From: Pseudomonas moorei | Lineage (GTDB): Bacteria > Pseudomonadota > Gammaproteobacteria > Pseudomonadales > Pseudomonadaceae | Assembly: GCF_008801475.1 (NCBI RefSeq) | Contig: NZ_VZPP01000005.1 | Location: 248,001 to 312,000 of the forward strand | Reading direction: 5' to 3' | Length of the DNA: 64,000 bases | Shown: positions 39,129 to 47,498 of the stretch, one piece after another | Layout: each line of letters starts with the position of its first letter | Numbering within the stretch: position 1 is the first letter of the stretch | Notes under the pieces: generated by a model | The model's input: only the letters and a program-made list of their open reading frames with translations | Databases searched by the model: none | Told to the model about the DNA's origin: nothing | Program-made: the position numbers and the translations under genes

Positions 39129-39550
39129 GCCAGCATCCTCTCGACGGCGTCGGTGAACACCTTTGGCGAGGCCAGCTGCATTTCGCGGTTGTGCATGTTG
39201 ACGGCCACCTGTACGGAAACGGCGCGGGTCAAGCGTTCGCCGGTTTCCAGGTCACTGATCAGGTAGTTGATCTTCAGACGGTTTTCCCACTCCACCAGAT
39301 TGGCCCGCACGTTCAGCTTCTGGCCGAACACCGCGCCGCGCACGTAGCGCAGCTGCAGGTCGATCACCGGCCAGGCGTAGCCCGAGTCAGACATGGCGCT
39401 GTAGTTGTGGCCGATCTTGTCGAGCAAGGCGCAGCGGGCGACTTCCAGGTATTTGACGTAGTGGCCGTGCCAGACGACGTTCATGCTGTCGACGTCGAAG
39501 AACGGCACGAGGATTTCCGTATCGGTGTGAAGCACTCCCTTGCTACGCAT
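39125..39550 (-). CDS. Acyl-CoA/ACP thioesterase, YbgC/4HBT type
   Basis: The product has 141 residues with a single hot-dog fold. VPFFDVDSMNVVWHGHYVKYLEVARCALLDKIG contains the Asp and the VVWHxxYxxYxE signature of 4-hydroxybenzoyl-CoA-type thioesterases. It occupies the ApeK position and may release the polyene acid or edit stalled ACPs. It overlaps the ammonia-lyase stop by 8 nt and the LolA-like start by 4 nt. Confidence 0.87.
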   Translation of the reverse strand: MRSKGVLHTDTEILVPFFDVDSMNVVWHGHYVKYLEVARCALLDKIGHNYSAMSDSGYAWPVIDLQLRYVRGAVFGQKLNVRANLVEWENRLKINYLISDLETGERLTRAVSVQVAVNMHNREMQLASPKVFTDAVERMLA

Positions 39551-41087
39551 GCAGCCTCCAGTGTTGTTCAGCGATACGTTGCAGGCACAGGCGCAATTCG
39601 CCTTCCAGCGCGCGGTCTTCGATGACCGGCGGGAAGTCCTTGGCCAGTGCTTCGTGCATGGCCGCCAGGGCCGGTGGCAATGGCCGGGCGTCTTCGGCCT
39701 GGGCGCGCAGCCAGACGCCCTGGTTGGCGGCCAGCAGCGTGGCGGCGGCGACCTGTTCGGTCAGTTCCAGTACGCGGATGGCATCGCGGGCGGCAATGGT
39801 GCCCATGCTCACCTTGTCCTGGTTGTGGCACTCGGTGGAGCGCGAGAACACGCTGGCCGGCATGGTGTTTTTCAAGGCTTCGGCGGTCCAGGCGCTGGTG
39901 CCGATCTGCACCGCCTTGTAGCCGTGGTTGAGCATCGCGCGGTCGGCGCTGGCGCCGGACAGGTTGCTCGGCAGGCCGTGGTTGTAACGCTCGTCCACCA
40001 GCAGCGCGAGTTGGCGATCCAGCAGGTCGGCGACGTTGGCCACGAGGTTTTTCAGGCTGTCCATGGCGAACGCGATGTGGCCGCCGTAGAAGTGACCGCC
40101 GTGCAGCACGCGCTCGGCCTCGGCATCGATGATCGGGTTGTCGTTGGCGCTGTTGAGTTCGGTCTCGATGAACGAACGCAGCCAGTTCAGGCTGTCGGCC
40201 AGCACGCCGAGGACGTGGGGCGCGCAGCGCAGGGAATAGCGGTCCTGCAGGCGATGCAGCGGCGCGGTTGGCGCGTCGATCGCCAGGTCCTTGCGCAACC
40301 ACGCGGCGACTTGCATCTGCCCCGGGTGAGGCTTGGCGGCGAACAGGCGTTCGTCGAAATGCTCCGGATTGCCTTGCAGGGCGACCACGTTCAGCGCGGT
40401 GATGCGCGTGGCCAGTTGCAGCAGGTAATCGGCACGGGCGTAGGCCAGGCAAGCGAGGCCGGTCATGACGGCGGTGCCGTTCATCAGGGCCAGGGCTTCC
40501 TTGGGCCGCAGTACCAGCGGCTGCCAACCGAGTTCGCGATGCACATCGGCGGCTTGACGGCGTTCGCCGCGGAACATCACTTCGCGCTCGCCGGACAGGG
40601 TCGCGGCGACGTAGGACAACGGCGTCAGATCGCCGCTGGCGCCCACCGAGCCTTCTTCCGGAATCAGCGGCAGGATGTCGTGTTCGAGGAACGCTTGCAG
40701 GCGTTCGAGCAATTCCACCCGAACACCGGATACGCCGTGGCACAGCGACTGCAAACGCGCCGCCAGCACGGCGCGAGTGGCCTGGGCATCGAGCAGTTTG
40801 CCCAGCCCGCAGCCATGGAAGGTGTACAGATGACGCGGCAGCGCTTCGACGTGATGCAGCGGCACCGCCACCACGCAGGAGTCGCCGTAACCGGTGGTCA
40901 CGCCATAGATCACGCCTTCCTTGTCCAAAAGGGAGTCAAGGAATTGCGCGCCCTTGGCGATGCGCCGACGGAACTCGGGATCGCCTTGCAACTGCGTCGG
41001 CACCTGACGGTTGGCCAGGGCCAGCACGTCTTCGATGCGCAAAGGGAGTTCGCCGAAGGTTACCGGCTCAAGCGTTGGCGTCGTCAT
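39543..41087 (-). CDS. Aromatic amino acid ammonia-lyase (HAL/PAL/TAL family)
   Basis: The product has 514 residues. The Ala150-Ser151-Gly152 triad in GSVGASGDLTPLSYVAATL forms the MIO electrophile, and Tyr61 in IYGVTTGYGDS is the catalytic tyrosine. The residues at the substrate-selecting position are Phe90-His91 (LYTFHGCGLG). That is not the Ser-His usual for histidine lyases nor the His-Leu or Phe-Leu of classical tyrosine and phenylalanine lyases. In this cluster it probably makes a cinnamic or coumaric acid starter for the polyene. Stand-alone histidine degradation is unlikely because no other hut gene is present. Confidence 0.88.
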   Translation of the reverse strand: MTTPTLEPVTFGELPLRIEDVLALANRQVPTQLQGDPEFRRRIAKGAQFLDSLLDKEGVIYGVTTGYGDSCVVAVPLHHVEALPRHLYTFHGCGLGKLLDAQATRAVLAARLQSLCHGVSGVRVELLERLQAFLEHDILPLIPEEGSVGASGDLTPLSYVAATLSGEREVMFRGERRQAADVHRELGWQPLVLRPKEALALMNGTAVMTGLACLAYARADYLLQLATRITALNVVALQGNPEHFDERLFAAKPHPGQMQVAAWLRKDLAIDAPTAPLHRLQDRYSLRCAPHVLGVLADSLNWLRSFIETELNSANDNPIIDAEAERVLHGGHFYGGHIAFAMDSLKNLVANVADLLDRQLALLVDERYNHGLPSNLSGASADRAMLNHGYKAVQIGTSAWTAEALKNTMPASVFSRSTECHNQDKVSMGTIAARDAIRVLELTEQVAAATLLAANQGVWLRAQAEDARPLPPALAAMHEALAKDFPPVIEDRALEGELRLCLQRIAEQHWRLHA

Positions 41088-42009
41088 CGGTCTTCCAGAA
41101 AGGGTAAAAGTTGAACCATTGTTGAGGTGCTTCGAGGCAATAGTGACTCAGGCGCTCGGCATAGCGGGAGGCCCACTGATGAATGACCTGCTCGCGGTCG
41201 CTGCGTTTCCAGGTGATCGACTCGGCGAACGGCTCAATCGTCAGCCGATAGTCGCCATCGGGTTTCTTCAGGCACAGCAGCAGGTTGACCGGGCATTTCA
41301 GCAGGCCCGCCAGCAGCCACGGCCCCTGAGGGAATTTCGCCGGGTGGCCGAGGAAGTCAACGGTTACGCTGCGCCCTCCGTGCAGCGGCACGCGGTCGCC
41401 AGCGATGGCCAGCCATTCGCCGCGCTCCAGGCGCTCGTGCAGTTGCAACATGATCACCGGGTCCAGCTCGCTGACCTGAATCAGGCGCAGATTGGTCGCG
41501 CCCGCTTCGCCCAGCAGGCGGTTGAATTGCTCGGCGTGCTTGGTGTGAACGAGCACGTTCATCGTGACCTTCTCGCCGATTTCCGCCAGGGCGCGGCACA
41601 CTTCGAGGTTGCCCAGGTGCGCGCCCACCAGCATCTGCCCGCGAGTGCCGCGCAACTGGTTGCGCAGCAATGCCGGGTCGATGATTTCGATCTGCTCGAT
41701 GCTCAGCTTGCCGTTCCACACATCGAGCTTGTCGAGCATGGAATCGGCGAACGCCATGAACTGGCCAAACACCCGCCATTGGTTCGGCCGCAATTCGGGG
41801 CGAGCGCTCCAGTCCGCCAGTCGTTGCTGGTATTGCCAGGCGCTGTGGCGGGCGCTGCGACCGAACAGGAAGAAGTACAGCACGATGCCGTACAGCAACG
41901 GGCTCAACAGGCGTCGGCCGAGCACTTTGGCGGCGAACGCGGTGAACTTCATCAGCCAGAAACTGCCTCGCTCCTCGCGGTCGGCCCAGTGTTGCTTGTC
42001 CGCGTTCAT
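41068..42009 (-). CDS. Lysophospholipid acyltransferase-like protein (LpxL/HtrB-like)
   Basis: The product has 313 residues. HLGNLEVCRALAE supplies the acyltransferase His-x4-Glu/Asp region in GAHLGNLEVCRAL, followed by LAIAGDRVPLHGGRSVTVDFLGHPAKFPQGPWLLAGL. A hydrophobic N-terminal segment LLSPLLYGIVLYFFLFG anchors it. The start chosen, ATG 42009, overlaps the glycosyltransferase stop by ATGA. It corresponds to the acyltransferase half of ApeJ-like proteins and probably transfers an acyl group during assembly of the pigment lipid. Confidence 0.85.
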   Translation of the reverse strand: MNADKQHWADREERGSFWLMKFTAFAAKVLGRRLLSPLLYGIVLYFFLFGRSARHSAWQYQQRLADWSARPELRPNQWRVFGQFMAFADSMLDKLDVWNGKLSIEQIEIIDPALLRNQLRGTRGQMLVGAHLGNLEVCRALAEIGEKVTMNVLVHTKHAEQFNRLLGEAGATNLRLIQVSELDPVIMLQLHERLERGEWLAIAGDRVPLHGGRSVTVDFLGHPAKFPQGPWLLAGLLKCPVNLLLCLKKPDGDYRLTIEPFAESITWKRSDREQVIHQWASRYAERLSHYCLEAPQQWFNFYPFWKTDDDANA

Positions 42010-42740
42010 CTGCGCCACCGTCGCCAGAGGATCAGGGGCGAGCGCAGCAACATGCCGAAGAACAGCCGGGTGTGCATGCTCGAAATCAGTACGTTGTCGT
42101 GGAACATTCGGAAGTGCGAAACGCCGTCCAGTGGGTAATGGACTTTGGTTTGCAGCCACTCCATCGGCAGATTGCGCCAGGCCAGGCGCACGAGGATGTC
42201 CGAGTCGAAATCCATGCGCTTGCCGATTTTCGTCGAATCGATCAGCGCCAGCGTCGGCGGCAACGGATAGAGGCGAAAGCCGCACATGGAGTCGCGAATC
42301 TGCAACGACAGGGTGTTGATCCAGACCATGACGTGAGTCAGGTAGCGGGCATACAAACGACCCTTCGGTACGCTCTCGTCGTATTGCGGATAACCGCAGA
42401 TCACGGCCTCGGGATGGGCACGGGACAGTTCGATAAAGCGTGCGACGTCCTGCAGGTCGTGCTGGCCATCGGCATCCACCTGCAAGGCATGGCTGAAACC
42501 CAGGCGTGAAGCTTCGCGCATGCCGGTCATCACTGCGCCGCCCTTGCCCTGATTGGTGGTGAGGCGGATCAGGTGAACGTCGTCGCGCAGGGCCAGTTGA
42601 TCCAGGACGTCGGCGCAGGCTTTATCGCTGGCGTCGTCTACCAGAATGCACGGCAGATGACTGGCCAGCAGGGCATCGACCACGGTGGTGATCGCGGTTT
42701 CGTGGTTGTAGACCGGGATGATGGCGCAGGGTTTATGCAT
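42006..42740 (-). CDS. Family 2 glycosyltransferase
   Basis: The product has 244 residues from ATG 42740. The GT-A fold is seen in CAIIPVYNHETAITTVVDALLAS, with a DxD-like metal motif in ALQVDADGQHDLQDV and nucleotide-binding VDDASDK. A dolichol-phosphate-mannose-synthase-like type is likely. It corresponds to the glycosyltransferase half of ApeJ. The frame is open upstream to 42818 through a REP pair (RSPAGASSLATRVLQRFRS), but the family N-terminus starts at MHKPCAIIPVYN. Confidence 0.87.
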   Translation of the reverse strand: MHKPCAIIPVYNHETAITTVVDALLASHLPCILVDDASDKACADVLDQLALRDDVHLIRLTTNQGKGGAVMTGMREASRLGFSHALQVDADGQHDLQDVARFIELSRAHPEAVICGYPQYDESVPKGRLYARYLTHVMVWINTLSLQIRDSMCGFRLYPLPPTLALIDSTKIGKRMDFDSDILVRLAWRNLPMEWLQTKVHYPLDGVSHFRMFHDNVLISSMHTRLFFGMLLRSPLILWRRWRR

Positions 42741-42763
42741 GCTCCGAAACCTCTGCAAGACCC

Positions 42764-42864
42764 TTGTGGCGAGGGAGCTTGCTCCCGCTGGGCTGCGAAG
42801 CAGACCCAAAAAAATCAATGGCGAGCGCTTCGCACTCGAGCGGGAGCAAGCTCCCTCGCCACAA
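42764..42864. repeat. REP pair between acyl ligase/dehydratase gene and glycosyltransferase gene
   Basis: TTGTGGCGAGGGAGCTTGCT and the inverted AGCAAGCTCCCTCGCCACAA belong to a different REP sequence class from most others here. The pair fills nearly all of the only sizeable gap (155 nt) inside the 18-kb operon. Confidence 0.87.
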
Positions 42865-42895
42865 AAAGCACTCCATGAAGCTCTCTTGCCAAGGG

Positions 42896-44575
42896 TTATG
42901 CATGCGCAGCCTCCAGCAAAATCCGCCCGCTGGAGCAGGTGGCGGTTTCATTGCGGTAGGCGAAGTACAACTTGCTGCGCACCGGATCGAAACGCAGGTG
43001 CAACTGGACTTCATCGCCGGGGCGTACCAGTTGCTGAAACTTGAGCACTTCCATGCCGGCGAATTTTTCCGGCAGGTTCATCAATTGCTGGCCGAGCTTG
43101 AGCGCCCACTCCACTTGCACCACCCCGGGCAATACCGGCGCCCGGGGGAAATGCCCGCTGAAGTAAGCGAGGTCGGGCGGCACGGCCAGTTGCAGGCTCC
43201 ACTCGCCCTGGGCTTCGACTTGCTCCAGCACCTGCGGTGCTTTGGGGCGCGGTGCCAATAGCAGGGCTTCGACATCGGCCTGGGGCAGTTTGCCCTGGCT
43301 GTTCAGCGGCAGTTGTCGCAGCAGGCGCCAGCGCCGTGGCAGGGCCAGGGCTTCGCAATGCTGGCTCAGGTGCTGGCGCAATGCCTGGGTGAGGGTACGT
43401 CGGCCTTGATTGCGCAGGGCGTGCAACCCTGATTCGCTCAGGACCAGCAGCGCGCCCAGGGAGGCGCGGTTTTCCTGAACCACGCCGAGTCGCGCTTCGA
43501 CGACCCACTCATGGGCCACCAAGGCCTTTTCCAGCATCGGCAGCGAGATGCGCTTTTCTTCCAGTTTGACGATCCGGTCCAGTCGTCCGAGCAGTTCGAA
43601 ACGGCCATCCGCCGAAATGCGCGCAGCGTCGGCGGTGTGTTCGACATGGCCGGCCGGCAGGTAAGGCGAGGTGATCAGCAGCGCGCCGTCGTTGTCCTGG
43701 CTCAGTTTTACGTCGGCGAAGGGCTGCCAGAGATCGTGGCCCTGACGCCAGGCAATCCCGCCGGTTTCCGAACTGCCGAAGATTTCCGTCGGCCATTGAT
43801 GCAAGCGTTGTTGCAGGCTTTGTGCGGCGTCTGCCGGCAGTGCGCCGCCAGAGGAAAATACCCGGCGCACCGCGCTCAAGGCCGGCCAGTCGAGGTTGTC
43901 GCCCATGCGCTTGAGCAGCGCCGGGCTGGCGACCCAGGCAAAGGCCGGGTGCTCGCGGCTGGCGCGTTGCAGGTCTTCCGGAAAGGCCAGTTGCTTGCGC
44001 ACGAACGAGCGCCCGGCGCACAGCGGCCACAGCACCCGAAACAGCAGGCCGTAAATGTGTTGAGTCGCCACGCTGCCGATGATGCAGGCCGGGCCCAGGT
44101 CGGCGCCCCACAGTTGCTCCAGTGCTTCAACTTCGTTGACCAGTTGGCGCAGGGTTTTGTCGATGCGCTTGGGGTCGCCGCTGGAGCCGGAAGTGCACAG
44201 GCTCAGCGAACACTGATCCAGGTCCAGTGCCGCGGCGCTGAGGGGGGCAGCGTTGAAATCGGACAGGTGTGCGTCATCGGGCTGATCGGTCAGCCACAAA
44301 TCGACTTCGCTCGACCAGCGCTGGCGGGTCTGGGCTTGCAGATCGGTCGGCAACAAGACACTGACGCCGGCACGCCAGGCACCGAGCAGGGCGACGGCCA
44401 GGTCGGCGGCGTCTTCAAGGTGCACGGCAATGCGCCGCACACCTTGGGCTTGCAGGCCGGCGGCCAGGCTCAGGGCCTGTGTGCACAGTTGTGCGTGATT
44501 CAGCGGTGGTTCGGCCGTTACGGCACGATCCGCTTCAGCCTTGAGCAACAGGTGCTCAAGTTTTATCCAATTCAT
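42896..44575 (-). CDS. Acyl/aryl-AMP ligase fused to ApeI-like dehydratase
   Basis: The product has 559 residues from ATG 44575, which overlaps the upstream stop by ATGA; a longer frame to 44608 is less likely. The N-terminal ANL adenylation domain (about 1-430) has [21 protein letters not shown] and [15 protein letters not shown], and a C-terminal lid with [18 protein letters not shown] hot-dog domain (about 440-559) carries [20 protein letters not shown] with the FabZ-type His475 and Glu489. The ligase probably loads the aryl starter onto an ACP. The second domain dehydrates intermediates. ApeH and ApeI are usually separate proteins. Confidence 0.87.
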   Translation of the reverse strand: MNWIKLEHLLLKAEADRAVTAEPPLNHAQLCTQALSLAAGLQAQGVRRIAVHLEDAADLAVALLGAWRAGVSVLLPTDLQAQTRQRWSSEVDLWLTDQPDDAHLSDFNAAPLSAAALDLDQCSLSLCTSGSSGDPKRIDKTLRQLVNEVEALEQLWGADLGPACIIGSVATQHIYGLLFRVLWPLCAGRSFVRKQLAFPEDLQRASREHPAFAWVASPALLKRMGDNLDWPALSAVRRVFSSGGALPADAAQSLQQRLHQWPTEIFGSSETGGIAWRQGHDLWQPFADVKLSQDNDGALLITSPYLPAGHVEHTADAARISADGRFELLGRLDRIVKLEEKRISLPMLEKALVAHEWVVEARLGVVQENRASLGALLVLSESGLHALRNQGRRTLTQALRQHLSQHCEALALPRRWRLLRQLPLNSQGKLPQADVEALLLAPRPKAPQVLEQVEAQGEWSLQLAVPPDLAYFSGHFPRAPVLPGVVQVEWALKLGQQLMNLPEKFAGMEVLKFQQLVRPGDEVQLHLRFDPVRSKLYFAYRNETATCSSGRILLEAAHA

Positions 44576-45117
44576 GGGCGGCCTCGTACCCGTTGTCGTA
44601 TTAGCCATTCAATGGCAAACATCAGGCCTATCAATCCGTAGGAAATCAGGCCGGTGTATAACATCCACCAGCTCAGCGGCGCCCACAGTGTCAGGGCGGC
44701 AGCACACAAACCGTTGCAGAGAAAGAAAACGCTCCAGGCGATGGTCACCTGGCGGGTGTAACGAACGCCTTTGGCCGGCAGGTGCGGTTCACGCAGACGG
44801 GCAATGCGTTCGACCATGGGCGGGCCGTATATCAGGCTGAGCCCGAACAGCGCCAGCATGAAACCGCTGATCAGCACCGGATACCAGCGCAACAGCACCG
44901 GGCTGTCGAACAGCGCCAGCAACAGGCAGAACACGATCGCCACCGTGGCCATCCACTGGCTGCCGGGTCGTTGCCGTCCGGTCAGTGCGCGGGCCAGCCA
45001 CAGGCCGCCCAGCAGCAGTCCGAACTGCCACGGGGCGAAGTGCTCCATGCCGAAATACACCGCAAAGGGGTACAGCAGGCCCGCCAGCAGCAGGCCGAGG
45101 CCAATCAATCGGCTCAT
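44572..45117 (-). CDS. Aryl polyene cluster membrane protein (COG4648-like)
   Basis: The product has 181 residues with about five hydrophobic segments (LIGLGLLLAGLLYPFAVYFG, VAIVFCLLLALFD, WYPVLISGFMLALFGLSLIYG and others). The conserved loop GPPMVERIARLREPHLPAKGVRYTRQVTIAW is characteristic of this family in aryl polyene operons (ApeG role). No enzymatic motif is known. It overlaps the ACP stop and the ligase start by ATGA. Confidence 0.82.
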   Translation of the reverse strand: MSRLIGLGLLLAGLLYPFAVYFGMEHFAPWQFGLLLGGLWLARALTGRQRPGSQWMATVAIVFCLLLALFDSPVLLRWYPVLISGFMLALFGLSLIYGPPMVERIARLREPHLPAKGVRYTRQVTIAWSVFFLCNGLCAAALTLWAPLSWWMLYTGLISYGLIGLMFAIEWLIRQRVRGRP

Positions 45118-45368
45118 GCGGCCGGTTGAACCAGACGGTAGACCGCCTCGACCACGTCGCTGACGGTGCGCACCGATTTGAATTCTTCGGCGGCGATTTT
45201 CTTGCCGGTCTGACGTTTGATGTGATCGATCAGGTCGACCGCGTCGATGCTGTCGATTTCCAGGTCCTGGTACAGGTTGGATTCGAGGCTCACACGCTGG
45301 GGGTCCAGTTCGAACAGCTCAACCAAGGCATCGCGCAGGGTGTTGAAAATGTCGTCACGAGTTTGCAT
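45114..45368 (-). CDS. apeF: Acyl carrier protein (second of pair)
   Basis: The product has 84 residues. The phosphopantetheine attachment Ser40 lies in LEIDSIDAVDLID, with the surrounding DLEIDSIDAVDL typical of ACPs. It carries the starter or the growing polyene chain. The preceding ACP gene ends 9 nt upstream. The C-terminus VSDVVEAVYRLVQPAA completes helix 4. Confidence 0.9.
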   Translation of the reverse strand: MQTRDDIFNTLRDALVELFELDPQRVSLESNLYQDLEIDSIDAVDLIDHIKRQTGKKIAAEEFKSVRTVSDVVEAVYRLVQPAA

Positions 45369-45377
45369 GGTCCGGTC

Positions 45378-45653
45378 TCAAGCTGCCTGTTTTGCAGTGA
45401 CGAACGCCGCAAGGCTCGCCACGTTGCTGAAGTGATTACGAGTGTCCTTGTCATCGGCGTCTATTTTGATGCCGTATTTTTTCTGGATCGCCAGGCCGAG
45501 TTCCAGGGCGTCTACCGAGTCCAGGCCCAGGCCTTCGCCAAACAGCGTCTGGTCGTCGCCGATGTCCTGGGCGCTCATGTCCTCGAGGCCGAGGGCTTCG
45601 ATGATCAGGTCCTTTATTTCCAGCACCAGGTTCTTAGTGTGCAGATCGCTCAT
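45378..45653 (-). CDS. apeE: Acyl carrier protein (first of pair)
   Basis: The product has 91 residues. The attachment Ser46 lies in GEGLGLDSVDALELGLAIQ, a motif characteristic of aryl polyene and related pigment ACPs. The C-terminal helix ends NVASLAAFVTAKQAA. It overlaps the acyltransferase gene stop by 20 nt. Having two ACPs in tandem is normal for this pathway, where one carries the starter and the other the chain; which does which is not evident here. Confidence 0.9.
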   Translation of the reverse strand: MSDLHTKNLVLEIKDLIIEALGLEDMSAQDIGDDQTLFGEGLGLDSVDALELGLAIQKKYGIKIDADDKDTRNHFSNVASLAAFVTAKQAA

Positions 45654-46443
45654 CTTCGGCGAGCTCCTTAATGAAGTAAGAATGCAAATAGTCGTTGAGC
45701 TTGCGCGAGGCCTGTGGAGGCGGGCCCTGCGCGGCGAAGGCCTGTGGGTCTATATCGGCCCCGACACGGAAACTGAAGTGCACGCGCCGTTTGGGAATCC
45801 GATACCAGGGCTCGGCCTTGGTCAATGTGGTCGGACTGACCTTGATAACGACCGGGGTGAGGATTTTCGCACCCCGCAGCGCTATTGCCGCAGCCCCCCG
45901 ATGAAAGGCCGGCGCCTGGCCCGGTTGGGTGCGGGTGCCTTCGGGAAAGATGATCAGGGTCTGGCCGTTTTTCAGTGCGTCGGCGGCGGCATCGAGCATC
46001 TCCATGCTGCCGTCGTTGCTGATGTAGTCGGTGCGGCGCAACGGGCCACGGGTGAATGGGTTTTCCCACAGGCTTTGCTTGACCACGCAGTTGCTGTGGC
46101 GCACCAGGCCGATCAGGAACACCACGTCGATCAGCGACGGGTGATTGGCAATGATCATTTGCCCCGGACGGCCGAGTTTTTCCGCGCCTTGAATGTCGTA
46201 GGTCAGCACCCCGACACGGGTCATGAACCGGACGAAGAACCAGAAGCAACGACTGACGGTTTGCCGCGCGCGCAAGCGGTGGGTCTGGGCATCGCCCGGC
46301 AGGCAGCCCAGCAGCGGGAAAATCACCAGGCGCAGGCACATGCCGCCCACCCCGAACAGGGTAAAGCTTGCGGCGGTGGCCAGCAGGCGCCAGTAGTAGG
46401 CGTCGCGGTTTTTCTCGGTCACAGGTTGCGTTGCCAGGTCCAT
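45634..46443 (-). CDS. 1-acyl-sn-glycerol-3-phosphate acyltransferase-like protein (ApeD-type)
   Basis: The product has 269 residues. The acyltransferase motif NHPSLIDVVFL (H-x4-D) and the later FPEGTRTQPGQAPAFHRGAAAIAL belong to the PlsC/LPLAT family. An N-terminal hydrophobic segment WRLLATAASFTLFGVGGMCLRLVIFPLLG anchors it. It probably joins an acyl chain to the pigment glycolipid. It overlaps the upstream gene by 25 nt and the ACP gene by 20 nt. Confidence 0.87.
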   Translation of the reverse strand: MDLATQPVTEKNRDAYYWRLLATAASFTLFGVGGMCLRLVIFPLLGCLPGDAQTHRLRARQTVSRCFWFFVRFMTRVGVLTYDIQGAEKLGRPGQMIIANHPSLIDVVFLIGLVRHSNCVVKQSLWENPFTRGPLRRTDYISNDGSMEMLDAAADALKNGQTLIIFPEGTRTQPGQAPAFHRGAAAIALRGAKILTPVVIKVSPTTLTKAEPWYRIPKRRVHFSFRVGADIDPQAFAAQGPPPQASRKLNDYLHSYFIKELAEDERSAH

Positions 46444-47144
46444 ACACGATTTTTCCAGGCATGTTGGCAGGTGGTTTGCTGGCCCAGCAGCGTGCGCAAC
46501 AGATTCAGCGCATGGGGCCAGCGAGCGTTGGACAACGCAACCGCGGGGCTGTTCAGGGACAGCTGCCAGTCATTTCCGGGGGTGACCAGCAGGCCGACGG
46601 CGTAGGGGAAGGGCACATCGTCGATCCAGGTCGAGTAAGCCTGGGGCGGCTGTTCTTCGGTGATGATCACCAATACTGCGGGCGCGCCTTCCTTCAGCAG
46701 TGCCGCAGCCTCCAGCATGCCATGCTCCAGGCCATCGCCTGCCGCAGCCAGAGCCGTCATTTCGCTGGTTTCGCCGCGCATGATCGACCACAGGCCGATG
46801 ATCGCGTTGTGCACGGAAAGGCTGAAATGGGTCGGCGACAGCGGCTGGTCGGTGGCCAGGTCGCTGAGAATGTCGAGGGTGCGAGGGGTTTCGCCATGAC
46901 GAGAAATAAAGACCAATGGCAGGTCCTGGCGACCTTCGGCCAATGGCCAGCCGACGCTGAACGCCATGCGTGCCAGTCGGCTGAGTCGACGGCGCTGCAT
47001 GGCTGGCAGAAATGACACGTCGGGGGCCGCATCGCTGACCGGCAACACAACCGGCTGTTGGCTCCAGACCTGCCAATCGTCCACGCTTTCGAGCCCCGGG
47101 GCCCACGCGCGCCACTGGGCGATGTTGAAATTGATCACAGACAT
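46419..47144 (-). CDS. apeC: Chain-length-factor-like ketosynthase N-domain protein (ApeC-type)
   Basis: The product has 241 residues and resembles only the N-terminal half of a ketosynthase (INFNIAQWRAWAPGLESVDDWQVW, HFSLSVHNAIIGLWSIMRGE, AAALLKEGAPAVLVIITEEQP). It has no nucleophilic Cys. This is the PF13723-type protein that pairs with the main ketosynthase and sets chain length. It is the first gene of the operon, behind a 354-nt divergent region shared with the ParA gene. Confidence 0.87.
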   Translation of the reverse strand: MSVINFNIAQWRAWAPGLESVDDWQVWSQQPVVLPVSDAAPDVSFLPAMQRRRLSRLARMAFSVGWPLAEGRQDLPLVFISRHGETPRTLDILSDLATDQPLSPTHFSLSVHNAIIGLWSIMRGETSEMTALAAAGDGLEHGMLEAAALLKEGAPAVLVIITEEQPPQAYSTWIDDVPFPYAVGLLVTPGNDWQLSLNSPAVALSNARWPHALNLLRTLLGQQTTCQHAWKNRVWTWQRNL

Positions 47145-47498
47145 TCATCCCGCCCTTGCGGGCTTGCTTGACGCAGTGACTGGCTGAAAGCCACGACTCA
47201 CTTGCGTGGCGCCTGGCGCCGAGTGGCGAGCATTATCCCGGTGCGACCAACGCGTAGCAAATACTGGTTACATTTTGCTCAATGATAAGGGATCGGCAGT
47301 GCATGAAAAATCTCATGTTTGACAATGATTCACATTGTCGAGGGTCCGTCTGTCGGTTCTGTCTTCGCGCAATACGCCTTTTGCGGCTTTTTCAGCGAGA
47401 GATATCGGCTGACCGGGTGATCTCTGTCTCTGCGAGGTAGCGAAGCACTGCCGAGGACCACTACACTCGGTCATTCTTTGATACACGGAGGTTTAGAC
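47145..47498. promoter_or_regulatory. Divergent regulatory region, aryl polyene operon / parA-like gene
   Basis: This is a 354-nt non-coding region. It holds a perfect palindrome at 47321-47339 (separate entry) and a small CATGA/TCATG repeat at 47303-47317. AT-rich sequence lies around 47255-47340 and a strong ACGGAGG ribosome binding site sits just before the parA ATG. A TTGACA hexamer at 47319-47324 matches the -35 consensus on the + strand, but no -10 hexamer is correctly spaced, so no promoter is assigned. Confidence 0.5.
47321..47339. promoter_or_regulatory. Perfect 19-bp palindromic site resembling a Fur box
   Basis: GACAATG and CATTGTC flank a 5-nt centre. Aligned to the 19-bp Fur consensus GATAATGATAATCATTATC, 14 of 19 positions match by eye. 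It lies 177 nt upstream of the first aryl polyene gene and 160 nt upstream of the ParA gene. A different dimeric regulator could bind instead. Confidence 0.45.

Noticed and set aside
39543..41087. Histidine ammonia-lyase HutH for histidine degradation
   Set aside because: No hutU, hutI or hutG gene is nearby, the selectivity residues are not Ser-His, and the gene overlaps aryl polyene genes on both sides.
47319..47347. A promoter for parA using the consensus TTGACA at 47319
   Set aside because: No acceptable -10 hexamer lies 16-18 nt downstream, so only the palindrome is reported.
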